Shown: one piece after another, positions 12,335 through 24,900 of the stretch
Layout of the letters: every line of letters begins with the position of its first letter
Numbering within the stretch: the first letter of the stretch is position 1
Assembly (NCBI GenBank): GCA_023376005.1
Contig: CM042157.1
Span: forward strand, 63,692,311-63,756,310
DNA: 64,000 nt
DNA from: Doryteuthis pealeii
Taxonomy: Eukaryota > Mollusca > Cephalopoda > Myopsida > Loliginidae
Direction of reading: 5' to 3'
Notes under the pieces: generated by a model
Seen by the model: the letters and a program-made list of their open reading frames with translations, nothing else
Told to the model about the DNA's origin: nothing
Databases searched by the model: none
Program-made: the position numbers and the translations under genes

Positions 12335-12800
12335 GTACGCACTTACCCAACCCCTCCAATGCGAGCAGGATGTAACAAGATCAATTTTTAACTCTTAACA
12401 TCCTGTTGAAATTTTTCTAAGCCCAGAGCATTCCTATAAGGATATATAAAAAAAATGGCTAAAAATGACCTTTGCATCTAAAGTTACCTATTATTTCCCT
12501 TAAATCAAAGATTTCTACATGTGTTTAATATTAAATTTAAACAAAGGCTATTGTTCGGGGCTGATTAGTTAAAATGAATGTGACTTCCAGCCGGGTGGAA
12601 TGAGGTGGTATAGGATGTTAAGAGTTAAGCAGATTTTAACAGGTTTGATTTCAGAGTCAGGTTAAAGAACCCACTCTGCCTTACTATTTACCCATAGCTG
12701 GAGGAAGAATAGTTGGATTTATACCTTTCCAAAGGGTGTTAGGCAACCAACCTCATCCAGGATTTGAACTTGTATTGCCATGTCCATTTCCTAAATATCA
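12335..12800 (-). mobile_element. SINE family B copy interrupted by a TTAA MITE
   Basis: The tail (12340-12391) and body/head (12625-12800) read as one SINE B on the minus strand once 12392-12624 plus one TTAA is removed. Confidence 0.8.
12392..12624. mobile_element. 233-bp MITE with TTAA target duplication (piggyBac-like)
   Basis: Inverted ends CTCTTAACATCC and GGATGTTAAGAG, flanked on both sides by TTAA (12388-12391 and 12625-12628). Other copies at 31456-31680 and 34317-34540. TTAA duplication is characteristic of piggyBac-superfamily transposons; no transposase is present. Confidence 0.85.
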
Positions 12801-13036
12801 TAAAATGCATTCTTAATAACAATCAAGTTCATTTCAAATAATGCGCAAGCACAATTAAGAACACATTTTATGATATTTTTGTGTTAAAACATGCAGCTGG
12901 TATTGATTTGAACAAATTCGTATTTTCAGTGTAGATTTACATTAAAATGAAAATGGCTGACCAAAACATACTGCTTCCTCAAAGTGAAATAAACAAGGGG
13001 AGGTTACTCATTTATGTAGCTAATGTTCATATTACC
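12796..13036. mobile_element. partial foldback MITE
   Basis: Matches the central loop and right arm of 8755-9159, ending at ATATTACC. Confidence 0.75.
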
Positions 13037-13179
13037 AGAAAGTGTGCCTGCAATATGCAATCACCAACACTGACAGACTCGTGTATCCATCTTTAACCAT
13101 TCACTTAAAATCTTAAAAACAAATTTGTACACCGATTTTTCTTTAAAGATATGACAAGAGCTGTAAATAACTCAAAGGG

Positions 13180-13312
13180 TAATTAAAGTCGGTATCAGCC
13201 AGACAGCGAGGGAGTCTATCCCCTTTTCACTAGCGCTAGACCAAGGAGATTGTTTTTGGCGAGTGGAGTGGAGTGGAGTGCCACACCTGCCATCAGCTCA
13301 TCACTTTAACAC
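13180..13312 (-). mobile_element. SINE family A, tail portion
   Basis: AAGTCGGTATCAGCCAGACA, CCTTTTCACTAGCGCTAGAC and GCCACACCTGCCATCAGCTC, reading as the non-tRNA body on the minus strand. Confidence 0.75.
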
Positions 13313-14217
13313 CGTGTTACTCATGATAAACAGAATAAGTTTAGTGGCTCGGTCAAGGACAGATGGTTTTCTTCAGCACATCCGAAAATATTTGAACCAA
13401 CTCGATTTTCACCTTCAAATGACAAATTGATAAGTTTTTTTTGTCTTAAATATAATATATATATATATATATATATATTAAATATTAATGATATATAGAA
13501 TGCAATATCAAAATTATACAGAATCAAATATTAATCATATATATATAACAATATATAATTTTAGTCTTAACTAATCTGACAATTGTAAATATCAGCTTAA
13601 CAGAAAGGGGAGACAAAAATTGACATTTTTTAAAAATAAAATAGAACCGAGTTCTCTCCCCCTTTCAACTTATCAATAAAATTTCTTACTCTTCATTAAA
13701 CAATGTAAAAGAAAAAGAATAAAAATACAAAAAAAGCTTTAGTCGAAAATTTCAGTGAATTTTTTGATTTTGATTCATCTTTATTTCTTTTTTTAATGCA
13801 AAATTTTGTTCAAACTTAAAGAGAAAAAAAAACTGGAGCCAATATCTACAGTAGTTATTAGCTTCATTTTTTTTTTTTTTTTTTTAAATATGTAACTATC
13901 ATATTAAAACTTTTGATTTATCGTCATGAAATCCTTCATTTCTAGAATTCATATTTTGGAGGCTGTTCCCAGTCCTTCCTATTATGTTTGAATTTCAATC
14001 TTCCATATTACCAATTGATACCAATTTTCTTGCCTAAGAATTTGACCTTCAAAATTTTGACCGATACGCAAGTATTATTATACACAGTATTGAAATTAAT
14101 TGCTATTAGCCCAATTCTAGTTATAATCATTGTAAAAACAGCAAAATAAACCAAGTTCAGACATGAGTCACCATGAAAAACAAAAACAAATGGGGGTGCA
14201 CAAGAATGTACTAAAAA

Positions 14218-14253
<36 letters not shown>

Positions 14254-14640
14254 TTATCCTATCCCCAAATATAAATTAAAATAAATTTAAAACATTTCAA
14301 ACTGATTATTCAGTCCAGATTAAAAAGCGCAGTAAGGGTAACCCAAATCTAAACAATTTTTTTTAGTCCTTATTGATTTGTTTAATAGCATACCAAACCT
14401 TTTCAGGTTATTTAATGCAGAATCCAGTAATTTTGATAGTGATATTCCCCAATGATTCCTGCAACAGAAAAATTAGCTTAAAAAAAAGAAAAAGAAAATG
14501 TTTAGCCCCATTACTCTTAAAAGTTTTTTTTTTTTTTTTTAAATACCTTCTTAAATAGGAAGGTTTCTGGTAATAACATTTCTCATTGCATTTTTGTTAC
14601 TTAACTCAAATTTGTTTAAATACAAAGAAATATGGGTACC
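13313..14640. other. AT-rich intergenic DNA with homopolymers
   Basis: Short (TA)n at about 13450-13480, long A/T runs at 13868-13886 and 14222-14250. No gene supported. Confidence 0.4.
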
Positions 14641-14646
14641 ATTATA

Positions 14647-14910
14647 GTATGTGGCCTACCATAAAAAGCAAAAGGTTATAATAATAACTGCTAACCCTAT
14701 TTTAGAATTAAATAGATCTGATTCATGTAAATTATGGATAAATTCTTTTTTAATTATTTTTAATTACTATATACAGCTTACAACTGAATTGCATTTCTTG
14801 AAATTGAATATATGTGAAAAATAATTAGTTTCAATAAATTGCCTACTACTTATATCTATAAATATACCCTTACTGAGGTAGGACACGTTCAAACCGGGTA
14901 GGCCACATAC
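14647..14910 (+). mobile_element. MITE with GTATGTGGCCTACC inverted ends
   Basis: GTATGTGGCCTACC at the left and GGTAGGCCACATAC at the right. A second copy, inverted, lies in EIF3A intron 1 (46153-46480). Confidence 0.75.
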
Positions 14911-15450
14911 AATAGCAGCACCGAAATATGTCTTAATAAAAAGAACAAAGCAATCTTTTATATGAAGCACTTTTATTGCCAATAAATGCTTTGGAGTGCA
15001 CAGATAACCAGTCGGGGGGTGGGGCGGGGGTGAAGAGTAGTTCATTCTTTTTTTTTGTTTGTTTCTTTCTACAAATAAGTAATCTCCAGGCCGAAAATTT
15101 TTTTTAAAACAAAATAAAATATGAAATAAAAAAACATCAAAGTTAGAAGGGACACAGATTGAAAGTAAAGGGGGAGGGGAAAAAAGTAGTAATATTTTGA
15201 TTAAGCTTTAACTGAATGTTTTGAATTTATATATAATATATATATTTATTTTTTTTCTTCTTCTCAAGCTAAAAGCTTAGTATTTAATTCTCAATAACAA
15301 ATCGATTGTATTAAGTTTTTTGTTTTTTGTTTTTAACAAAAAAGAAAATGAAGGAAAAAAAAAATGAAATAAACAAAATCCTTTCCATTTGAGTAAAAAA
15401 AAAAGAAAAAAGATCTGTTGCTTTTGAGTTGCTAAAATGAATATTATGGT
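14911..15450 (-). other. probable EIF3A 3' UTR and immediate downstream flank
   Basis: No coding signal. AT-rich with A/T homopolymers; lies directly after the EIF3A stop on the minus strand. Confidence 0.5.
15245..15250 (-). promoter_or_regulatory. candidate EIF3A polyadenylation signal
   Basis: AATAAA on the minus strand about 200 bases after the stop codon. It sits in an AT-rich stretch, so chance occurrence is possible; the true 3' end is not determined. Confidence 0.3.
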
Positions 15451-15497
15451 TTAGTATCGAACAGTCGTCCATCCATCATCATCGTCGTCGCCACGAG
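15451..15497 (-). CDS. EIF3A: EIF3A exon 22 (stop codon)
   Basis: Terminal coding exon, [15 protein letters not shown] then TAA (15453-15451). The vertebrate protein ends DEDGWTTVRR, so the terminus is conserved. Acceptor TTTCAG. This exon is separated from exon 21 by a repeat-filled 1.8 kb intron. Confidence 0.94.
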
Positions 15498-18400
15498 CTG
15501 AAATGACAAAGAATTAAAATTGGTACAATAAATTATATAATAAGATAAGGTATTATATAATAAGGCCTATATATATAATAAGATAATATATTATATAATA
15601 AGATAAATAATATGATATTATATAATAAGATAAGATAATATGATATATATAATAAGATAGATAATATGATATTATATAATAAGATAAGATAATATGATAT
15701 ATATAATAAGATAATATGATATTATATAATAAGATAAGATAATATGATATTATATAATAAGATATATGATATTATATAATAAGATAATATATATTATATA
15801 ATATAAGATAATATGATATTATATAAGATATAATAATATGATATATAAGATAAATATAATAATATGATATTATATAATAAGATAAGATATAATAATATGA
15901 TATTATATGATAAGATATAATAAGATAATATGATAAAATATATTATATAATAAGATAAGATATAATATGATATTATATAAGATATAATAAATTGGCCTAT
16001 ACTATATAAGATATTATATAATGAGATATATAATAAGAATTAAAATTGGTACATAAATTGGTACAATTATTAAAATTGGTATATATCTCACATTTATTTA
16101 AAAAAAATTCTTATTGTTAATTTTATTCACATCACAAAACTTTTTACGCAAATAAACAACATTATTATCAACTAACTTAAAAGCAGTTCTATTGGGCGAT
16201 TGTGACATGGGTAATAATACCGGCAAGAGATACAAGAGTGCTGTTGGTTGGTTATTTTGTTTTATGGCATATCAACCCCTTTCGGGTCATTTAAAGCCGA
16301 AAATAAAAAGGTTGTTTTTGATTAACAAAGAACTCAGCTTGCTTACAGTACCTGCTGTTACTTAAATAATCATCCACTTATGTATTGAAAAAGCTCATCA
16401 CTGTTTAACTTGACTGTAATCCCCTTATTTGGGAACCTGTGCACATATCTCCATATGATACAGTTATATGGCACATATGTTGAGTAAATAATCAAGGGTT
16501 TGCAATTTTATTTTCTAATGAAAAAAAAAAAAAAAAAAAAAAGTCGTCAGGGTGGCCTAAAGTCAGTATCAGCCAATCAGCGAGGAAGTCTATCCCTTTT
16601 TACTAGTGCTAGACCAAAATGGTTTTTGCATGTGAGGTGGAGCACCACACCTGACATCAGCTCCTTACTTTACCGCACAGATCCCTGTGCTACTCATATG
16701 CTGAGTTGGCGAGGGCTGGTTTCGATCTAGGAACTTTGTGGTTTCTAGTCAAACGCTCTACCGACTGAACTAACCCGGCCCTAATTTTCTAATACTCTTG
16801 ATATATTCATAGGCTACTGGTATAGATTGATTTTCTGGCATGTCAACCTGTCTAGTGTTATTTCATGCCTAAAAGTAAGGAAATCAGGTTCATTGTAGAT
16901 TCATATTTTTGTGTACTTGTTTCTTAAGTTTTATTCTTGCACACTTATATGATACCAAGTATTCCTATCTAATACAAATAATTTGCACACAGTAGTATGG
17001 TTTCAAGTGTTCCTATCTAATACAAATAATTTGCACACAATTATATGGTTTCAAGTAATTATTCTTATTCAATATTTTCTTAATACAAATAGTTTATTTA
17101 TATGGCATCAAGTCTGCAAGCTAATCTCTCAAATAATGAATTCAATTTTCAGAGTGCTTTGGTCTATGTATTCATCTTTACTTGCTCAACTCTGTACAAG
17201 TCTACAATATTATTAACCCACTCACATTTTCTTTTAATAAATTAAATTATAGACAATTTCAGATAAATGACTTACCTGTGCCAGGTGTCCTCCAGTTCCT
17301 AGGTCCTGATGGTGTTTGAGCGGGGGCTGGAGTGGCCATAGATGGAGGAGGAGGAGCACCACCACGATCACGTTCACCACGATCAGCTCCTATGGAGAAA
17401 AAAATAAAATAAATAAATAAATAAAAAATAAGTTCAAAAGAATGTTAATAAAATATAGAAACACTTCTGGTGGGTGATTAAAAAGAAGAGAAAAATTGAA
17501 TACCATCAAGAATGAATAAAACAAAATGTCTTCAGCATAAAATAACCCAACAACGGTTGACATGGTGTAAAATTTTAAAAAAAAAATAAAAAAATCAATG
17601 AATGAACAAGTGATGAGAAATTAGATATTTTTTTTTTTTTTTTTAGGTTGGTTGGATTTTACGGTATGTCAACCCTTGTAGGATTATTTTATGCCAAAGA
17701 CATTTTGTTTTATTCATTCTTGTTGTGTATTCAGTTTTTTTTCTTCCAAACTCCATTTTTTTGTTGTTAAAAACAATTTTTTTCAAAACTCATTTTTTGA
17801 TCTATTTTACCTATAGATGGTATCAGCCAGACAGCGAGGGAGTCTATCCCCTTTTCACTAGCGCTAGACCAAGGAGATTGTTTTGGTGTCTGGGGTAGAG
17901 CGCCACACCTACCATAAGCTCCTCATACGCTGAATGGGCAAGGACTGCTATTGAACCCAGAACCTTGTGGTTTCTAGCTGAACGCTCTACTGACAGGGCC
18001 AAAGTGGACCTGGGAGTAATGGCACACTTCCCAGAGCTCCAGAATTGGAACTTCACCATTAGATGCAGTTTAACGTCAATACCCAGGACACTGATATTTT
18101 TAGGGAATTTAAAAAAATCCACTCACCTCGTCTACCCCATTCACCATCCCGGCTTGGTGGTGGTCCTCTGTCGTCCCTATCCCTATTCCTGTCTTCTCGG
18201 CTACTACCACCACCACTGCCGCCGCCGCCACCACGCCAACTGCTATCTCTGCCATCTCTTGAGCTGCTGCCTCTGTCACGACCCCAACCTTCATCTCGGT
18301 CACGGTCCCTGGAGAGCCCTCTGTCGTTTCTCCAGTCATCCTCTTTGGGAGGAGCACCACGGTCCCGGTCTCTTTCTCTACCCCACATGCCATCTCTGGA

Positions 18401-19417
18401 TGGAGCGTCACGACCACCTCCACGCCAACGATCTTCACGAGGAGCACCACGATCCCTCCAGGCACCGCCGCCACCACCACCACCACCACCATCATCACGG
18501 GGACCAGCACGGTCTCTCCAGCTGCTGCCACCACCATCCTCACGAGGTCCATCTCTGTCTCTGGGACCGCCACGATCTCTCCAACCTTCATCTCGGCCTC
18601 CCCCTGGACCACCACGTGATGAGGGTCCACGTCTCCAATCATCTTCATCACGTCTGCCCCATCGATCATCCCTGTCGAAAAAAAAGAATTCAATCAATGA
18701 AGTTTTGGAATTATAATTTTAAAAATCAAGAATCTACATAAATCCCCTGGGGTCAATACAATAAATCAGGGGGTCTATAAGTATTTGGGGGGGGGGGTCT
18801 ATGGAAACTACTAAGCCTTCTTACTAATTAGAAAAAAATCCCACAAGAATCCTGGAGAACATGCTCATGTTGATATATTTTCAAAAGTTAAGCCCAATAT
18901 TCATGAACTTATCAAAAGTCATCAGCTTCACCCATCACATTAGGAAATGTGTTTCCTTGGTAAATTATTAAGTTAGTATTAAATATTTGCAGCTCTTTTT
19001 TACATGTTATGCTTACTTTACTGTTCATTTTATGGTTATTTTACAATTAACAGTTTTATATAAACGTTTGTGCAGAATTCATTAATTACATAACTGGTTG
19101 CAACAAAATAACTGCAAAGTTGACTGGGGTATATAAGGAGGAAGCGCGTGGTGTAATGGTTAAAGTCATGGGAAATGGACTCGTCGCCCCGAGTTCAAAT
19201 CCTGGACGTGGTAATTGCATTTCACTTTGCGCTAATACCCTTGGGAAAGGTATGAATCCTACTCTCTCTCCAGCTATGGGTAAATAGCAGGGCAGACTGG
19301 GTTCTTTAACCATGGCTAGGTAACCAGTCTAGGAGAAGGAAAACTCTGAATTCAAACCTGTTGAACTCCGCTTAAGAAATTGACCTTGTGTCGTATCCTG
19401 CTCGTGCGGAGGAGTTG

Positions 19418-19452
<35 letters not shown>

Positions 19453-21931
19453 ATATATATATATATATATAAGGAGGGAGTCCATGATAGGTCAATCAAA
19501 TTTTTGTAGGGGGGTTTATGGACTTAAAAAGTTTGAGAACCCCTCGTTTAACCCACAGGCAGTGCAAGTAGTCATAAATCTGTGGATATCAGTCCATGTC
19601 AGAAGATTCTTAAAACATGCTTACCTATCTTTCTCTCTGTCGTCATCCTTCCTGTCTCGCCAACTATCTCTTGGGGGTCTGTCTCTAGATGGAGGGGCCC
19701 CGGGAGATTGATCTCTAGGTGAGATGGATCTTAGAGGCACACTCCTTGGGCCACCCCTGCCAGAGACAGGCTTTGGAGACAGATCACGCGGCTTTGGAGC
19801 AGGCCAGGCTACATCATCATCCTCATCATCCTTTTTATCCTCATCGCCAAAATGATCTTCACGAGCTGGAATGCGTTCGTCCGACTCTTTCTCCATTCAT
19901 CACCTTCTTTACTGAAAGATAAATAAAAATAAAACAAGGTTTAAGAAAATGTTTTAAAAATTACTTTGGAGACAACAAAACACATTTTTCTATTTAACCC
20001 ATGGATGGAACCCTAACGGGTCAGAGTGGACCAGGGAGCAATGGTGATGAAGGGGTGCTCCACATTACCCAGACCTCCAAAACTGGAACCTCACCATCAT
20101 CAAATATAGTTTAACATCATTCCTAGGATATGAAGACCCTCAGCCCATGAAAGTGGATAGAAAGTTCTAAGCGACAGTTATCTCTAGGCTGCAGGTTCAA
20201 TCCTGGTCAAGGGCAACAGTAACATAGAATAATAATTAATACAACTTAACACCTGTACCCCAGCTATGGTTAGCAGAATGAGAACAGGATACCCCCATAT
20301 TATGGCAAGAAGGTTCCCAAGTTTGAAAAGGCTCCCGACAAGAAATACCCAAAGAAGGTCAGAGGGCACATCGTCCGAAAAAATTGTACAGATAACAATA
20401 AAGATGAGGACAATAGTCCAAATAATCCATGAAATTAAACAAAAGCTAAATTTATAATTTATTCTTTTGTACCAACATTACAAAAATTGTTAAGCTCCTT
20501 ACGCAGGCTCTGGTTTACGCCAACTGTCTTCTCTTTGTAAAGCACGTTCTCGCCAACCACCTTCTTTAATAACAGGCTTCCAGGGTGTCTTCTCTTTCTT
20601 TTCTTCTTCCTCTTCTTCCTTCTTCTCAACAGGCTCTTCAACCTTAGACTCGCGCATCAATTCTCTGAAAACAAAACAAATAGAAAAACAATTAATACAT
20701 CAACCAGTGTGTGTACAATTCATGTTTGTTCCCATATTCAAAAAAGATCTTGTATAGCATGAATCAAAACACTAACTCTGCCTTTGGTTAACCCGGAATG
20801 GGTTATTTCCTATAAGTCTAACATAAACAAAGGGGAATCACTCTTGACTGATAAATTATTTATTCATTCATTGATCTACTAGGAAAAAAAGATTAGAGTT
20901 AGTTTAATGAGAAAATAAATAATTTATCAGTCAAGAGTGGTTCCCCCTTTGTTTATGTTTGAACTTATAGGAAATAACCTGGAAATCACCTCCACATCAC
21001 ATGTTATTTTGTGTTCCTCTAATATTTAATTTTTGTAAAAATAAGGATTCAGAAATAAATTATAAGATTTTTAAAATAGGAAAGGGAGTTACTTTACAAT
21101 CACCCTGTAAATCTTATGGATTCGTTCAAACTTCGGCGTCTAGCAACTGACCTGCTAAACGGTCATAAGGTCATTAATCATCTTAAAAACAGCAACTCTT
21201 GAGCACCTTTTTGATCTCCATCTTTCTAACACACATGGGCATGCCTACAAAGTCAGAAAACAGCACTGCTCACGTGACTTTCGGAAACATTTTTTGCGGA
21301 GACATGGAATAAGCTGCCTGTGTCTGTTGTAGGCTGCCGAAACACTGAATCTTTCAAAGCCTCCATGCTTCCTGTAATCCGCCGACACTATACCTGATGC
21401 CCCTCTCCACACATAGATATATGCATTTTACTACTGTAAACTGTTCATGTTCCTGACACTAATACATTATTCTGTGTACTTGACATGAGACTTTGATGAG
21501 TGGTGGTGCACCTGAGCACTGTACACAATAAATTTCATTATTAGTCAACTTAATGATTCTTGTTTAATGGTACTTGTAATTTGCATATTCAGCTTTAAAA
21601 AGATTGACAACTAAAACCTTGCTGGTGTAACGAGTTTGATCCTTACTGGGATTATAGTCAAGAATGTAAGCATGTATGTGACTAATAACAATAGTATAGA
21701 ATATACGCTTCTGCAGACATTGCATCTTGCACCCATCCAGGGACACAGTGTGGCTCCCGAGCAACCAACCGCAGGAAGGGTGCCAGGAGAGAGGATGCCA
21801 CTCTGCACCGCATTGACGAACCTAACGAAGGCATCCAACCTGGCCACCCGAAGTGTTCGCAGTCACTGCACCAGAGACTCCAGATATTGCTATTCAAAAA
21901 TTGTACCACTCAACCACTCACACAGTTGAAA

Positions 21932-21963
<32 letters not shown>

Positions 21964-24900
21964 AAAAAAGAAAAGTGGACTACGCCATTGTCTTTAGTAG
22001 ACGGAAGGATGCCAGCCAACCATAGAATATTAATCAGTTGTAATTAAAAAGAAAGCATTCAAAATCATTTCATCAATGAGAATCTAACCTCATCTGTTCT
22101 TCTCGCCTTTTCTTTTCTTTCATCTCAATCTCAAGTTCACGAGCCCTCTGTTTAGCTGCCTGTTCTTCCAGTTTGGCCATTCTCTCTTTGGCCTCAGCCA
22201 TTTTCTCCCTCATCTCTCTCTCTCGTCGTTCAGTTTCCTGCTTCTCCCGTTCAGCCATTTCTAAAAGAGAGGAAATAAAATAAAATTACCAAAAATAAAC
22301 AAAATACAACTAAATTTATGACATTCCATCCATAAAACTAATTAAAATAAATTTCTAAAAATTAAAATTTTTTCAAGTGGAAATCTGAAGATTTTTCAAA
22401 AATGTTTATATCAAACTAGCAGAGCTACTCAGCATTGCCCGGGATTTAAAAAGTGAAAAATAAATCTCATCTACAAGAATAAAATATTTTTCTATATATT
22501 TGTTTATCTTATTCTTTATATATATTCTTGTTTTTAAGTTATTTTTATTATTATTTGTTTGTGTTTGCTTTTTATGTTTTATACTTTATTGATTTTTAGA
22601 AATTTATCAATTATTTTTTTTAAATATCTCATTGATTTATACCCGTATCATATTCTTACTAGTGGGACCTATGGATAAACAGCAGTATGATTCGATTATT
22701 ACGTTTGATATGTTTACTTAAGAGCTATTTCAAAATAGTTCAACATGTAAAAAGTATAACAACCTTGATTTAACTTTTTTTCACTTTATCTTCGATTGAA
22801 ATAGATTAGCCTTATTGCTTCCGCGTACTCACCCCCCCCTCTTCATCTTTCCCTTACTCTTTTTTTCTTATATTTTTCTGTGTAGCATGTCCTTTTTCTT
22901 ACCTTTCTTTATAATAAACTTTTTATTCCTATTTAATTTTTTCTTTAAATTGAAAGAACTTGTTTACTTAGCTTTGATTAGCAATGCAGACTTCACCAAA
23001 GACAGACAATATTACACAAGTATATTTTTCAGAAACATCTTAAAATGTCAAATAGATTAAAAAAATTTTTTTTTTTTTTTTTTTTTTACCTCTCTTCTGT
23101 GCTTCTTCTCGTTGTTGAATTTCTCGTTCTCTCTTTTCTCGATAATATTTCTCTCTTCTTGCTTCTTTCCGTTGTTCCTTACGATCTTTTAATCGTTTCT
23201 TCACCTCTTCTTGCAGACGAGCTTCAAACGCCTTCAACCTTTCCTGTAGAAAAAAAATTTTCAAACTAAAATTAATAGCTTTTCAAATATTCTTAAAAGC
23301 TGTTAAATACATTTGTCTATCCATTGTATAACTCAGATATAAATACTCCATCCATAATATTGAGCACTTAATTATAAATATAGCACACCATATTATATAT
23401 ATATATATATATATATATGCTCCCATAAATTTAGTATGAGCTCTCTATAAGGGGTGATTTAAATTAACTCTCACTACTAAGTATATAAGCAATGATCATT
23501 TGCCCGCAAACTTGATCTCTCGGTGACCGTAAAATATATAAACAAACCTATGTATTTAATAGTTTAAACACCAGCCTCACCACAGCAGCTGTCAGTGACC
23601 GAGGGGATAAGATATCAGGCTAGCAAACAGTCAGTCGGAGTTCGACCCTAGCCAAGGATAGTCGTTGTCTTTAGACACAGTGAAGAGGCGTGAAAATCCG
23701 AAACACTTGTCTGTGGATGACTTATATATATATATATATCAGTAGGGAGGAGCTTGTGGCATAAAAGTTATCTTTATAGGAAATGGACTTGGCAATGTAA
23801 GTTCAAGTCCTGGATGAGGCAGTGTTTCCCTTCATGTTAATGTCCCTAGGAAAGTTATGATACACCCACCTCCAACTATAGGCAAATAGGTTTGGTTTGT
23901 TTTACAGCATATCAACTTGGTGGGTCATTTAAGGCCAACAAAGTTGTGAAATAAATTCATTCTTAATGCATAATACAAACTCATGTTTTTCTATTCAACC
24001 CATAGATGGGACCCTAACAGGTACTACCACTCTGGGTCAGAGTGGACCAGGGAGCAACGGTAATGAAGGGGTGCTCCACATTCCCCAAACCTCCAGAACT
24101 GGAACCTCACCATCAGATAAGAGTTTAACGTAATATCCAGGACATGTAGATCCTCAGCCACCGCCTTCTAGCACCCATATCATAGAAGGATTGGGGGTTG
24201 CCATAAGGGCAATAGGGTTGGGGCAATCATATAGGTGTTAGGGCTTAACGTGGCTAGCCAACTGATCGGAAGGGGCCCTCCGACCGCCCGTCTTGCCCAA
24301 GATAGGGCCAAAGTGGAGTATTGCAAGTCATGAACTGCTCATCCACCTGGGTTCTATTCTTAAGCATCACGGATTGCCACCCACGGCCAACAGATGGCCA
24401 CATTTGGGGGGTCTTACCCCTCTGCAGAGGTGCATTCTAACACCCAACCGACAGGACGGTAGGCAAATAGGAGATAGATTTATGAATTTAAATTTGCTAT
24501 ACTCCACTTAAAATCTGACAAGTGTCATGCCCTGTCTGTAGTGGAGGAGATGAGTAAAAAAAATGTCTACAATTTATGAATTAGAGATAAAATCTAATTT
24601 TAAAGATATACAGTAATAAAAAACCATCTATTTGATGGATAGAAGATTTGTTTCTGAACAACTTCAACATACAATTTTCTTTCCCCTTTTAAGTTGAACC
24701 TTTCACGTTTTCACTGACAAAGCAGTTAAAACAAGATTCCAATCTAATTATAAATTCCCAAGATGAACAAAACAAGAATTAAGATCAAGGTGCATTTGTT
24801 ACATAATTCATAGGTAGCTTATGAATTATGTATGTACTGTAGCTAAAATTTTGAATCAGAGTTAGGTTCAAAATAATGGGGGTCGAGTGGAAAATTACTC

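Noticed and set aside
17965..18741. Long open frames on the plus strand over EIF3A exon 20
   Set aside because: Shadow frames caused by the GC-rich triplet repeats; the minus frame fits the neighbouring exons' phase and homology.
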